Shown here: positions 8,316-16,812 of the stretch, piece by piece
Layout of the letters: the number at the start of each line of letters is the position of its first letter
Numbering within the stretch: position 1 is the stretch's first letter
Source: Candidatus Pedobacter colombiensis
GTDB taxonomy: Bacteria; Bacteroidota; Bacteroidia; Sphingobacteriales; Sphingobacteriaceae
Reading direction: 5' to 3'
NCBI GenBank assembly: GCA_029202485.1
Contig: CP119313.1
Location: 4,464,001-4,528,000, forward strand
DNA length: 64,000 nt
Notes under the pieces: model-generated
Database searches by the model: none
What the model saw: the letters and a program-made list of their open reading frames with translations, nothing else
Told to the model about the DNA's origin: nothing
Program-made: the position numbers and the translations under genes

Positions 8316-8318
8316 GCT

Positions 8319-8410
8319 TTAGTCGTTAGTTTTTAGAGGTTAGCAGATAGATATTAGTATTTTGCAGTTAGAAGACACATGCTTTCTAAATACTAACATC
8401 TAGCTACTAA
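8319..8410. repeat. Heptad-period palindromic array (TTAGNNN / NNNCTAA)
   Basis: The spacer between the dehydrogenase and thiolase genes is built on an exact 7-base period. TTAG or a one-base variant starts at 8319, 8326, 8333, 8340, 8347, 8354, 8361 and 8368. The complementary CTAA or CTAG starts at 8386, 8393, 8400 and 8407. The arms 8339-8362 and 8388-8411 pair over 24 bases with four mismatches, so the transcript can fold into a long hairpin. The array fills almost the whole spacer. Confidence 0.8.
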
Positions 8411-8416
8411 CTACTT

Positions 8417-9592
8417 TTAAAATATTTCAAAAATACCGGCTGCACCTTGTCCTGTACCTACGCACATCGTCACCATCCCGTATTTCTGTTTTCTTCTTTT
8501 TAGTTCATTAAATAATTGCACCGACAACTTAGCCCCGGTACATCCCAGCGGATGTCCTAATGCAATCGCACCACCATTCACATTTAAAATATCGGTATTG
8601 ATATGCAGATCCCTTACAACGGCCAGCGATTGAGAAGCAAAAGCTTCATTCAACTCAATCAGCTCTATCTGATCTAATGTCATTCCTGCCTGTTTTAGCG
8701 CTTTAGGAATTGCATATATTGGCCCAATTCCCATAATACGAGGTGGCACACCGGCAATTCCATAGCTCACCAAACGAGCTATTGGATCAACGCCCAATTC
8801 TTTCATTTTCTTCTCCGACACCACCAGTACAAAAGCAGCACCATCCGAAGTTTGCGAAGAGTTACCCGCCGTAATACAGCCATCCGCAGCAAAAACAGGC
8901 TTTAACTTAGCCAGTTTCTCTATAGAAGTATCTGCACGTGGTCCTTCATCCGTATCCACCACATAACTGCGGGTTTTCTTTTTCATATCCCCGTCCAGGT
9001 AATTTTCATTTACCGTAATTGGCAATACTCCCTCTTTTAAATGTCCATTTTTAATTGCAGCTACTGCCTTTTGGTGCGATTGATAAGAAAACAAATCCTG
9101 ATCTTCCCTACTTACATTATATTCCTTCGCTACAGCCTCAGCAGTTAAACCCATCCCCCAGTACCAATCCGGGTTTGTCTTCGCTACATCGGTGTTCGGA
9201 ACAATCTTCCATCCGCCAAAAGGCATACCCGACATTACTTCAACTCCACCTGCAATGATACAATCAGCCATGCCACTTTTAATTTTGGCAACAGCGGTAG
9301 CAATGGTTTCCAATCCTGAAGCACAGTATCTGTTTACCGTAACCCCCGGCACTTTATCCGTATCCAATCCCATCAACGAGATCATACGAGCTACATTTAA
9401 TCCCTGCTCAGCCTCAGGAGTCGCATTTCCAACAATTACATCATCAATCTGTTCTTTATCCAGGTTAGGTACCGAAGCTACCAATGCTCTGATTACTTCA
9501 GCAGCCAAATCATCAGCCCTTGTAAAACGAAATACACCTCGTGGAGCCTTGCCCACTGCGGTTCGATACCCTGCTATAATATATGCTTCCAT
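8417..9592 (-). CDS. fadA: Acetyl-CoA C-acyltransferase (3-ketoacyl-CoA thiolase)
   Basis: A 391-residue thiolase that cleaves 3-ketoacyl-CoA with CoA to release acetyl-CoA. All catalytic landmarks are present: nucleophile Cys90 in VNRYCASGLE, the NEAFA motif, GGAIALGHPLGCTGA with His347, and Cys377 in MCVGTGQGAAG near the C-terminus. Length and motif spacing fit degradative thiolases. It lies between the FadB-like gene and the acyl-CoA dehydrogenase gene in one leftward unit, flanked on both sides by short-period repeat spacers. A biosynthetic acetoacetyl-CoA thiolase is possible by sequence, but the context favours beta-oxidation. Confidence 0.93.
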   Translation of the reverse strand: MEAYIIAGYRTAVGKAPRGVFRFTRADDLAAEVIRALVASVPNLDKEQIDDVIVGNATPEAEQGLNVARMISLMGLDTDKVPGVTVNRYCASGLETIATAVAKIKSGMADCIIAGGVEVMSGMPFGGWKIVPNTDVAKTNPDWYWGMGLTAEAVAKEYNVSREDQDLFSYQSHQKAVAAIKNGHLKEGVLPITVNENYLDGDMKKKTRSYVVDTDEGPRADTSIEKLAKLKPVFAADGCITAGNSSQTSDGAAFVLVVSEKKMKELGVDPIARLVSYGIAGVPPRIMGIGPIYAIPKALKQAGMTLDQIELIELNEAFASQSLAVVRDLHINTDILNVNGGAIALGHPLGCTGAKLSVQLFNELKRRKQKYGMVTMCVGTGQGAAGIFEIF

Positions 9593-9610
9593 TCTTTTTG
9601 ATTAATGATT

Positions 9611-9775
9611 AAGGAACAAGGATCAAAGACCAAGCGACTTAACCTATTTTATATTCTGATTAAAGACCTTTTTGTTGATTAAAAATCTTTTTTTGATTAA
9701 AGATCAAGGAACAAAGATCAAAGACAATACGCTCTTTGCTCCTTCATCCTGGTTCCTGGCTCCTTCATCCTTGCT
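9611..9775. repeat. Heptad-period array (AAGGANC family) between fadB and fadA
   Basis: The spacer contains 7-base units in phase. AAGGAAC, AAGGATC, AAAGACC and AAGCGAC run from 9611 to 9638. AAAGATC, AAGGAAC, AAAGATC and AAAGACA run from 9699 to 9726. On the right are six units, CTTTGCT, CCTTCAT, CCTGGTT, CCTGGCT, CCTTCAT and CCTTGCT (9734-9775), which are imperfect complements of the left units. The two sides can therefore pair into a long hairpin in the polycistronic transcript. It ends one base before the FadB stop codon. Confidence 0.8.
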
Positions 9776-9776
9776 C

Positions 9777-12140
9777 TTAATTCCTCAACGGTTTCCCTTT
9801 AGTTACAATGCTCTGTATCCGTTCTAAAGTCTTCCGCTCACCACAAAGCGACAAGAAAACTTCTCTTTCCAGATCCAGTAAATATTGCTCTGTTACCTCT
9901 GTTGGTGATGAAAGATCGCCTCCGCACATTACCCAACCCAACTTCTCAGAAATCTTTTTATCATGCTCAGAAATATAATGACCGGAATACATGGTATTCG
10001 CCCCGGCATAAACAATTCCTAAGCCCTGCTTACCTAAAACTTTAATGTCTTTACGCCTTACCGGTTGTGTATATCCCGCATCAGCTAACTCAATTGCTTT
10101 AGCCTTTGCATCAGCGATCAACCTGCTTCGGTTCATACTGATCGAATATTTACCTTTTTGCAAATATCCCAACTCAAAAGCCTCTACCGCAGAAGTAGAA
10201 ACTTTAGCCATACCTATGGTCAGGAAACGATCCTTCAGCGTATTTTGTACAATCTGATCTTCCCTATACTCATCCGATGCACGCAGCGCGAATTCCTTTG
10301 TACCGCCTCCACCAGGGATTACACCTACACCAAACTCAACCAATCCCATATAAGTTTCCGCGTTCAGCTGCACATGATCGGCATGTAAGCTAAACTCACA
10401 ACCTCCGCCCAATGTTAAATTATGCGGAGCTACAACTACCGGAACAGACGAATACCTAATCCTCATAGAAGTGTTCTGGAACATTCTGATCGCCAGATTC
10501 AACTCCTCCCATTCCTGCTCAACAGCCATCATAAAAATCATCCCTACATTAGCCCCTGCCGAGAAATTTGCTCCGTCATTGCCAATCACTACCCCTCTAT
10601 AATCCTTTTCAGCCATATCAATGGCTTTATTTATCGCCTGTAAAGTATCACCGCCAATCGTATTCATTTTAGAGTGAAACTCTACGTTGATGATACCATC
10701 ACCCAAATCAATAATAGAAGCTCCGGAGTTTTTCCAGATTACTTTATTAGCTCTCAGGTTATCCAGAATAATAAATTCTTTAGCACCCGGTACCGCTTTA
10801 TAGCTTTTAGAAGGAATATCATAATATTTCTTCAGCCCATCCTCAATCTTATAAAACGAAGTATTTCCAGCAGCAAGCATTTCATGAACCCAGGCAGCAG
10901 CCTCATGTCCATATTTTTTCATGCCTTCAATCGCTTCAATAACACCAACAGCGTCCCAAACCTCAAACGGACCTAAATCCCATCCAAAACCGGCACGCAT
11001 GGCATCGTCAATTCTATACAGTTCATCAGAAATCTCAGGGATACGATCAGACACATATTCAAACAAACCAAAGAAAGAAGCCCTGAACAACTCTCCGGCT
11101 TTATCCTTTCCGGCCGCAAACACCTTCATTCTGTCGCGCACATTTTCAATCGGCTTAGTCAAATCCAGCGTAGCCGATTTCACTTTCACCTGCGGACGGT
11201 ATTCCAGCGTTTTTAAATCCAACGCCAATATTTCTGTTTTGCCTTCGGCAGTCTTTGTTTTTTTATAAAACCCTTGTCCCGTTTTATCACCCAGCCATTT
11301 ATTGGCTTCCATCTTTTCTACATAAGCAGGAAGCTTAAACAAATCGTGTGCTTTATCATCCGGACAATTATCATAAAGGCCTTTAGCCACCTTAATCATG
11401 GTATCCAAACCGACCACATCTGTAGTACGGAAAGTTGCCGACTTTGGTCTTCCCAAGGCAGGTCCGGTATATTTATCAACCTCCTCAACCGTAAGGTCCA
11501 TTTTCTCTACCAAATGCAATAGGGCCATTATCGAATAAACACCTACCCTATTCGCAATAAATGCAGGAGTATCTTTACATAAAACCGTTGTTTTACCTAA
11601 AAATTTATCTCCATAATGCATCAGAAAATCTACCAATTCCGGCTTAGTATACGGTGTTGGTATAATCTCAAGCAACCTCAGATAACGAGGCGGATTAAAA
11701 AAATGTGTTCCGCAGAAATTCGCCTTAAAATCTTCTGAACGCCCTTCAGCCATCAAATGAATTGGTATACCAGAGGTATTTGAAGTAAGCAACGTTCCTG
11801 GCTTGCGAAACTGTTCTACCTGTTCAAAAACTTTTTTCTTGATGTCCAGATTCTCAATAACAACCTCAATGATCCAGTCGTAACCGGCAATTTTAGACAT
11901 ATCATCTTCAAAATTCCCTGTCGAAATTTTAGTCAGAACCTTTTTCGAATAAACGGGCGAAGGGTTAGTCTTTACAGCATTTTGCAATGCCCAGTTTACG
12001 ATGCTGTTTTTATCTTCCTCTTTCGCTGCAATATCCAGCAAAAGTACTTCTACCCCAATGTTTGCAAAGTGACAAGCAATACGGGAACCCATAATACCAG
12101 AGCCCAGTACCGCTACTCTATTTATCTTTTTGTTCATCAT
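9777..12140 (-). CDS. Bifunctional 3-hydroxyacyl-CoA dehydrogenase / enoyl-CoA hydratase
   Basis: A multifunctional enzyme of about 787 residues for the two central steps of beta-oxidation. The dehydrogenase half comes first: VAVLGSGIMGSRIACHFANI binds NAD, SNTSGIPI and CGTHFFNPPRYL belong to the active site, and a second C-terminal dehydrogenase domain follows near 370-440. The crotonase-type hydratase half is at about 470-690, with FSAGANVGM and LGGGCEFSLHAD forming the oxyanion hole and GVIPGGGGTKEFALR. This order is the reverse of E. coli FadB and resembles the FadN-like proteins of Gram-positives and Bacteroidota. The ATG at 12140 (or 12137) is preferred over an in-frame TTG. It overlaps the marR gene by 23 bases, so translation is probably coupled. 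Confidence 0.93.
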   Translation of the reverse strand: MMNKKINRVAVLGSGIMGSRIACHFANIGVEVLLLDIAAKEEDKNSIVNWALQNAVKTNPSPVYSKKVLTKISTGNFEDDMSKIAGYDWIIEVVIENLDIKKKVFEQVEQFRKPGTLLTSNTSGIPIHLMAEGRSEDFKANFCGTHFFNPPRYLRLLEIIPTPYTKPELVDFLMHYGDKFLGKTTVLCKDTPAFIANRVGVYSIMALLHLVEKMDLTVEEVDKYTGPALGRPKSATFRTTDVVGLDTMIKVAKGLYDNCPDDKAHDLFKLPAYVEKMEANKWLGDKTGQGFYKKTKTAEGKTEILALDLKTLEYRPQVKVKSATLDLTKPIENVRDRMKVFAAGKDKAGELFRASFFGLFEYVSDRIPEISDELYRIDDAMRAGFGWDLGPFEVWDAVGVIEAIEGMKKYGHEAAAWVHEMLAAGNTSFYKIEDGLKKYYDIPSKSYKAVPGAKEFIILDNLRANKVIWKNSGASIIDLGDGIINVEFHSKMNTIGGDTLQAINKAIDMAEKDYRGVVIGNDGANFSAGANVGMIFMMAVEQEWEELNLAIRMFQNTSMRIRYSSVPVVVAPHNLTLGGGCEFSLHADHVQLNAETYMGLVEFGVGVIPGGGGTKEFALRASDEYREDQIVQNTLKDRFLTIGMAKVSTSAVEAFELGYLQKGKYSISMNRSRLIADAKAKAIELADAGYTQPVRRKDIKVLGKQGLGIVYAGANTMYSGHYISEHDKKISEKLGWVMCGGDLSSPTEVTEQYLLDLEREVFLSLCGERKTLERIQSIVTKGKPLRN

Positions 12141-12576
12141 GTTCAACGGGAATTTTATATGCCAATGTAAGTTTGTTCAATTTCTGCAGGGCTGCCAGGA
12201 GGTTATTCTTCTCAGCTAAACTCAGGTTTTCGCCCAGGTATTCGTTAAAAGCAATCACCACATCTTTGGCCATACGTCTCTTTTCATAACCAAGTTCGGT
12301 CAGATAAACTTTTACCGAACGCCTGTCGCCCGAAGAAGTTTCTCTATATATTAACCCCAATTCTTCCATATTGTTTAGCATTCTTGACAAGCTGGTTGCC
12401 TTCACTCCCAGCAGGCCAGCCAACTGAGAAACAGCAGTCCCTTCCTTATCAATATTAATAAGCACATAACCAATGGCTTGTGTAATTCCAAATCCCGAAG
12501 CAATCTGATTGTATGTGTTAGATACATTCTGCCAAACTACTTTCAAAAAATAATCAATTGTTTCCTGTTGTTTCAT
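12118..12576 (-). CDS. MarR-family transcriptional regulator of the fad genes
   Basis: A 152-residue winged-helix regulator. The helix-turn-helix and wing are seen as TAVSQLAGLLGVKATSLSRM and then LGLIYRETSSGDRRSVKVYL, with the DRR wing motif typical of MarR. Dimerisation helices lie at both ends. MarR proteins usually repress their own operon and release DNA on binding a small ligand; here an acyl-CoA is the obvious candidate by context, but that is inference. A TTG one codon upstream is in frame; the ATG at 12576 is chosen. The gene precedes and overlaps the FadB-like gene. A promoter and palindromic operator candidate lie immediately upstream. Confidence 0.88.
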   Translation of the reverse strand: MKQQETIDYFLKVVWQNVSNTYNQIASGFGITQAIGYVLINIDKEGTAVSQLAGLLGVKATSLSRMLNNMEELGLIYRETSSGDRRSVKVYLTELGYEKRRMAKDVVIAFNEYLGENLSLAEKNNLLAALQKLNKLTLAYKIPVEHDEQKDK

Positions 12577-12583
12577 CAAATAC

Positions 12584-12595
12584 TATGCTTGCATA
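12584..12595. promoter_or_regulatory. Candidate MarR operator
   Basis: TATGC-TT-GCATA is a perfect inverted repeat with a two-base centre. It starts one base after the -7 box and covers the expected transcription start, eight bases before the marR ATG. Its position suits steric autorepression by MarR. The binding is inferred. Confidence 0.5.
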
Positions 12596-12596
12596 A

Positions 12597-12627
12597 CAAA
12601 GCTATTGAATTAAAATCTATAATCCAA
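12597..12627 (-). promoter_or_regulatory. Promoter of the marR-fad unit
   Basis: Minus strand: TTG (12627-12625), exactly 20 bases, TAGCTTTG (12604-12597). This is a full match to the Bacteroidota TTG-N20-TAnnTTTG promoter, placed 20 bases before the marR start. Confidence 0.65.
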
Positions 12628-12653
12628 GTACAAATATTCATTTTTTTCATTAT

Positions 12654-12690
12654 AAAAAAAGCCTCCCTAAATAAATAGAGAGGCTTTTTA
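12654..12690 (-). terminator. Intrinsic terminator after ggt
   Basis: Arms GCCTCCCT (12661-12668) and AGAGAGGC (12677-12684) have one mismatch. They are flanked by seven A on the left and five T on the right, which extend the stem. Read leftward, a U-rich tail follows the stem. It lies downstream of ggt and before the marR promoter, so the upstream genes form a separate transcript. Confidence 0.75.
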
Positions 12691-12776
12691 AACCAAATAC
12701 CGTTTTGGACTAGAATAAGAGTGAATTAATAGGCTGCTCCATACCGTAACCTGTAGTAGCATAATTCAGTACAATA

Positions 12777-14492
12777 CTACCAACCAAGAGCCTTATCATC
12801 ACCTCGTTTATCTGCTCCCCCCTGGTAATATCCCCATTTGGTTTTCAATATAGCATCTACCCTTCCAATAGGACCACGCTCCAAAATAGGGTAACCTTTA
12901 TTGATCAAGTTGAGGGTTGTTATACTATCCAGAGCTCCTTTTTCCACATAAACGGTATCCGGTAACCATTGATGATGAAACCTTTTCGCATTCACCGCAC
13001 TCTGCATACTTTTATCAAATTCGATAACATTAACCATCGTTTGAAAAACAGAAGTAATAATGGTAGAGCCCCCCGGAGTACCTACAACCATGAACAGTTT
13101 ACCATCTTTTTCGACTATAGTTGGCGTCATAGAACTCAACATACGCTTACCCGGTGCAATTGCGTTTGCTTCTCCACCTACTAAACCATACATATTTGGC
13201 GCGCCGGGCTTTACCGAAAAATCATCCATTTCATTATTCAATAAAAAGCCACCGCCTTTTACAACCACTGCCGATCCATACGATCCATTTAAGGTGGTGG
13301 TTACAGACACGGCGTTGCCCTCCCTGTCTACAATAGAAAAATGAGTGGTCTCCTCATGCTCAACACCCGTCAACACTCCGGCCTTAATTTCCGAGCTTGG
13401 CGTAGCATGAGACCAGTTAAAGCCAGCCATTCTACTTTTAATGTAAGCAGCATTTAATAACTGCGCTTGTGGTACTTTATAAAAATCAGGATCACCAAGA
13501 TAGGTAGCCCTGTCAGCATACACCCTACGTTCAGCCTCAACAACCAGCTGTACTGTTGAGTCGGCATTTAATCCCCACCTTTTTAAAGGGAAAGGCTCCA
13601 CTAATTTCAGCAGCTGAATTAAAGCAATACCGCCACTTGATGGTGGAGGCATAGTTATAATACGATAAGCCTTATAATTGCCAACAATAGGTTTACGCCA
13701 TATAGCTTTATAATTTTTTAAATCTTCGGCGCTGATAATTCCTCCACCACGCTTCATTTCGGCCAGTAAACTATCCGCTACCTGTCCTTCATAAAATCCT
13801 GCATGACCCTTATCCCTTATCTGCTCTAAAGTTGCTGCAAGTTCTGACTGAACCAGTACATCACCTTCCAACCATTCAGTTTCCTTTACAAGCGCTGTAC
13901 CATTGGGATTATACTTTACAAACCTTTCCTTCTGCTTATTCAACTCGTCGGCTTGTCGCTCGCTGATCTTAAATCCATTTTTGGCCAATGCAATTGCCGG
14001 CTCAATCAACTCTGCCCATTTCAGCTTCCCATATTTTTGATGCGCAGCCACCATTCCAGCTACCGATCCCGGAACCCCAGAAGCCAAATGCCCATCCAGA
14101 CTTTTATCTACAACAGGGTTACCCTCTGAATCCAAGTACATATCTCTGGAAGCCTTTTCAGGGGCCTTTTCACGAAAATCAAGCGTGTTTATTTCTGCGG
14201 ATGCAGAACGGTAAACCATAAAGCCACCGCCACCGATATTTCCGGCATTTGGATATACAACAGCCAGGGCAAACTGTACTGCAACAGCCGCATCAATGGC
14301 ATTTCCTCCTTTTTTTAAAATGTTTAATCCAACCTGAGAAGCCTTTTCATTGGCCGAAACCACCATCCCATTACGGTATTCGGCACTATTGTCCTGACCA
14401 AGCTGTCCACCCACACAGCCAGAAAAAACGGCTGTTACCCATACTGCGGTAGCTGCCGCAATGAAACTTTTAAGCTTTATAATTTTCTGCAT
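12777..14492 (-). CDS. ggt: Gamma-glutamyltransferase (lipoprotein)
   Basis: A 571-residue Ntn-hydrolase precursor that hydrolyses or transfers the gamma-glutamyl group of glutathione and related peptides. A lipoprotein signal ends in FSGC (Cys26), so it should be anchored facing the periplasm. The large subunit shows GGNAIDAAVAVQFALAVV and GIGGGGF-like glycine runs. Autocleavage is expected before Thr382 in TTHFSIVD, as in E. coli GGT. The small subunit keeps NNEMDDFS and SSMTPTIV, both substrate-binding motifs. The start overlaps the end of the acyl-CoA ligase gene by 23 bases, an odd partner for a glutathione enzyme. A terminator follows it. Confidence 0.92.
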   Translation of the reverse strand: MQKIIKLKSFIAAATAVWVTAVFSGCVGGQLGQDNSAEYRNGMVVSANEKASQVGLNILKKGGNAIDAAVAVQFALAVVYPNAGNIGGGGFMVYRSASAEINTLDFREKAPEKASRDMYLDSEGNPVVDKSLDGHLASGVPGSVAGMVAAHQKYGKLKWAELIEPAIALAKNGFKISERQADELNKQKERFVKYNPNGTALVKETEWLEGDVLVQSELAATLEQIRDKGHAGFYEGQVADSLLAEMKRGGGIISAEDLKNYKAIWRKPIVGNYKAYRIITMPPPSSGGIALIQLLKLVEPFPLKRWGLNADSTVQLVVEAERRVYADRATYLGDPDFYKVPQAQLLNAAYIKSRMAGFNWSHATPSSEIKAGVLTGVEHEETTHFSIVDREGNAVSVTTTLNGSYGSAVVVKGGGFLLNNEMDDFSVKPGAPNMYGLVGGEANAIAPGKRMLSSMTPTIVEKDGKLFMVVGTPGGSTIITSVFQTMVNVIEFDKSMQSAVNAKRFHHQWLPDTVYVEKGALDSITTLNLINKGYPILERGPIGRVDAILKTKWGYYQGGADKRGDDKALGW

Positions 14493-16242
14493 CTATATAG
14501 ATTTTATCTATTATCACTGCATTTTTCTCCAGGATAACCTTTCTCTTCAAACTCAATTTTGGCGTTAACTCTCCACCATCAATACTCCATTGTTTAGGCA
14601 GCAGGGCAAACCGTTTTACCTGCTCCCATTTCCCAAAATCTTTGCCTGTATATTCAACGATCTGGTTAAACTTTTCTATCACCTGCGCATTTTTTACCAT
14701 TTCCTCATCTGTAGTATACTTGATCCCCTTTTTGGCAGCCCATGTTTTGAGCGCCACAAAATTAGGTACAATCAATGCCGATGGAAATTTACGGTTTTCG
14801 CCCAGAACCATTACCTGTTCTACCAGTGCCGTTTCCTTAAATTTATTTTCTATAATTTGTGGAGCTACATATTTACCCCCCGCAGTTTTAAATATTTCTT
14901 TTTTCCGGTCTGTAATTTTAAGGAACCTTCCCCCTACAATTTCACCAATATCACCGGTATGGAACCAGCCCTCATTATCTATCGTTTCAGCAGTTAGGTC
15001 ATCACGCAAATAATAACCTTTCATAATGGCATGGCCCCTTGCTAAAACCTCGCCGTCTTCAGCAATTTTAATTTCCATTCCCTTGATAGCTGGCCCAACT
15101 GTTCCAAACATCGTATTGTCCAAATGGTTCACCGTAATTACGGGTGATGTTTCTGTTAAACCATACCCTTCAAAAACAGGCATTCCTGCTGCCCAAAAAA
15201 CACGTGCAAGGCGAGGGTTTAATGCTGCTCCACCTGAAATGATCACCACGATGTTTCCACCCAGGGCTTCCTGCCATTTTTTAAATACCAGTTTACGGGC
15301 AATCCCCAGTTTAAAATTATAAAACCAGCTGTTCCTGGTTTCAAATTTTTCGGCAAGTGCTACCGACCAGAAAAAGATGCCCCTTTTAATTCCGGTAAGG
15401 GCTTTACCTTTTTCCATAATCTTCTCATAAACCTTTTCCAGCAATCGCGGAACGGTAGAGAAAGCATTTGGTTTTACAAATTGTATATCAGCAACAATGG
15501 TGTCCATGCTCTCGGCGTAGTATACACCTACTCCGGAGTACATGTACAGGTAGACTACCATACGCTCAAAAATATGCGACAACGGTAAAAAACTTAGCGC
15601 CTTTTCAAGTCCGGGGGGTAAAAGTACTGCCGAATTTTCGAAATTCTTGACCAGGTTATCATGGGTTAACATTACCCCTTTGGGTGTTCCCGTTGTTCCT
15701 GATGTATAAATCAAGGTCAAAATATCTTCCGGTTTCACTTCATCCCTATAGGCACCTAAATGTAACTCTGTTAATCCTTCACCAGCTTTTAATAATAGGC
15801 TCCAATGGTCTACACCCGCTATTTCATCAAATGTGTAAATTTTAACCGGCGACTTTAATTCTTTATTTACAGCCTGCAACTTCTTATAGATAGCTTCATC
15901 AGCAGCAAAAACCATTGTCACCTCAGCATTTTCCAGAATAAACTTAACATCGTGTTCTGCTAATGTCGGATACAGCGGAATTTGGTAGGCCCCAATTTGA
16001 CTAATCGCAAAATCAGTCATATTCCATTCAGGCCTGTTGTGCGACATCACAGCAACCCTTGATGCTTTCCCGATGCCAATACTGATCAATCCTTTACTTA
16101 ACAGATCAACCTTCCGACAAAAATTTTGGGTGCTGTGTTTTACCCACTCTCCCTTTATTTTACCGCTAATAAATTCTTCTTTAGGAAAGTTCTCTAAGTT
16201 GTATTGTAGTAAATCAAATACTCTAGTAACCATTGCAGCCAT
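14470..16242 (-). CDS. Long-chain fatty acid-CoA ligase (AMP-forming)
   Basis: A 590-residue adenylate-forming enzyme that activates fatty acids with ATP and CoA before beta-oxidation or lipid synthesis. Motifs in order are the P-loop YTSGTTGTPKG (residues 179-189), LSFLPLSHIFERM, the GGAALNPRL and FEGYGLTETSPV adenylate-binding segments, and GWFHTGDIGE followed by ITDRKKEIFKTAGGKYV, the hinge and C-terminal lid. The arrangement matches FAA1/FadD15-type ligases common in Bacteroidota. It leads a unit with ggt, and the downstream marR-fad genes share its orientation. A TAAGTTTG box on the minus strand at 16324-16317 is a weak promoter candidate. Confidence 0.92.
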   Translation of the reverse strand: MAAMVTRVFDLLQYNLENFPKEEFISGKIKGEWVKHSTQNFCRKVDLLSKGLISIGIGKASRVAVMSHNRPEWNMTDFAISQIGAYQIPLYPTLAEHDVKFILENAEVTMVFAADEAIYKKLQAVNKELKSPVKIYTFDEIAGVDHWSLLLKAGEGLTELHLGAYRDEVKPEDILTLIYTSGTTGTPKGVMLTHDNLVKNFENSAVLLPPGLEKALSFLPLSHIFERMVVYLYMYSGVGVYYAESMDTIVADIQFVKPNAFSTVPRLLEKVYEKIMEKGKALTGIKRGIFFWSVALAEKFETRNSWFYNFKLGIARKLVFKKWQEALGGNIVVIISGGAALNPRLARVFWAAGMPVFEGYGLTETSPVITVNHLDNTMFGTVGPAIKGMEIKIAEDGEVLARGHAIMKGYYLRDDLTAETIDNEGWFHTGDIGEIVGGRFLKITDRKKEIFKTAGGKYVAPQIIENKFKETALVEQVMVLGENRKFPSALIVPNFVALKTWAAKKGIKYTTDEEMVKNAQVIEKFNQIVEYTGKDFGKWEQVKRFALLPKQWSIDGGELTPKLSLKRKVILEKNAVIIDKIYIDAENYKA

Positions 16243-16384
16243 ATATGATCAGCTTAATTAAAGATTCGGTTAAATGATTATGCTTCGATAGATTCTTTCG
16301 CACAACCCTTGCTTCCCAAACTTAACTAAAAATAATTAATATTTAATGATCTCTGTTTAGCTGAAAAATGCAATTGGACAAGTT

Positions 16385-16475
16385 TTAGGTAAGCGTTGAA
16401 TAAGGGTTGGTTAAGCCTGGGGGTATTCCAAGGCTTAACCAACCCTTACCCAATGCTTACTCAAAGCTTACCCAA
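16385..16475. repeat. 11-bp-period palindromic array
   Basis: Three units on the left, TTAGGTAAGCG, TTGAATAAGGG and TTGGTTAAGCC (16385-16417), face four complementary units on the right: GGCTTAACCAA, CCCTTACCCAA, TGCTTACTCAA and AGCTTACCCAA (16432-16475). The central arms 16401-16418 and 16431-16448 are a perfect 18-base inverted repeat with a 12-base loop; pairing extends to 29 bases with three mismatches. The unit is NSCTTANYCAA, repeated every 11 bases, close to one DNA turn. Confidence 0.85.
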
Positions 16476-16800
16476 ACTCCTTCAAAATCACACCCTGTCC
16501 TATACTTTAGAACAATTAGAACGCCACAATCAAAACAATACATTTTATTACAATATTTTTTCATAATAACATTTTGATATTTTATAAAGAAAATGTTGAG
16601 TTATTAAATTACATTGATTATATTACAGTAATAATAAATCGAACTGTTAACCACCCAAAAATAAATCGCCAATGAAATAAAGAAACAACAATAACAGATC
16701 CTACTTCTTAAATGAGGTATTAATTCAGAGTCTCGATCACTAAATTCTCACAATCGCAACCAACGAGACAATAGGTTAATGCCCATGACAAATATTGTTG

Positions 16801-16808
16801 TACTTTTG
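16801..16808 (+). promoter_or_regulatory. Candidate -7 promoter box before a structured RNA
   Basis: TACTTTTG is an exact TAnnTTTG match. No clear TTG is present at -33. The expected start, four to six bases after the box, coincides with the first base of the stem-loop at 16813. Confidence 0.4.
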
Positions 16809-16812
16809 ACAG

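Noticed and set aside
9192..9605. 137-codon frame on the plus strand over the thiolase gene
   Set aside because: The opposite strand encodes an intact thiolase with all catalytic residues; the antisense product has no recognisable features.
16385..16475. Possible CRISPR-like array
   Set aside because: Units are 11 bases with no spacers, and the array is palindromic; no cas gene is present.
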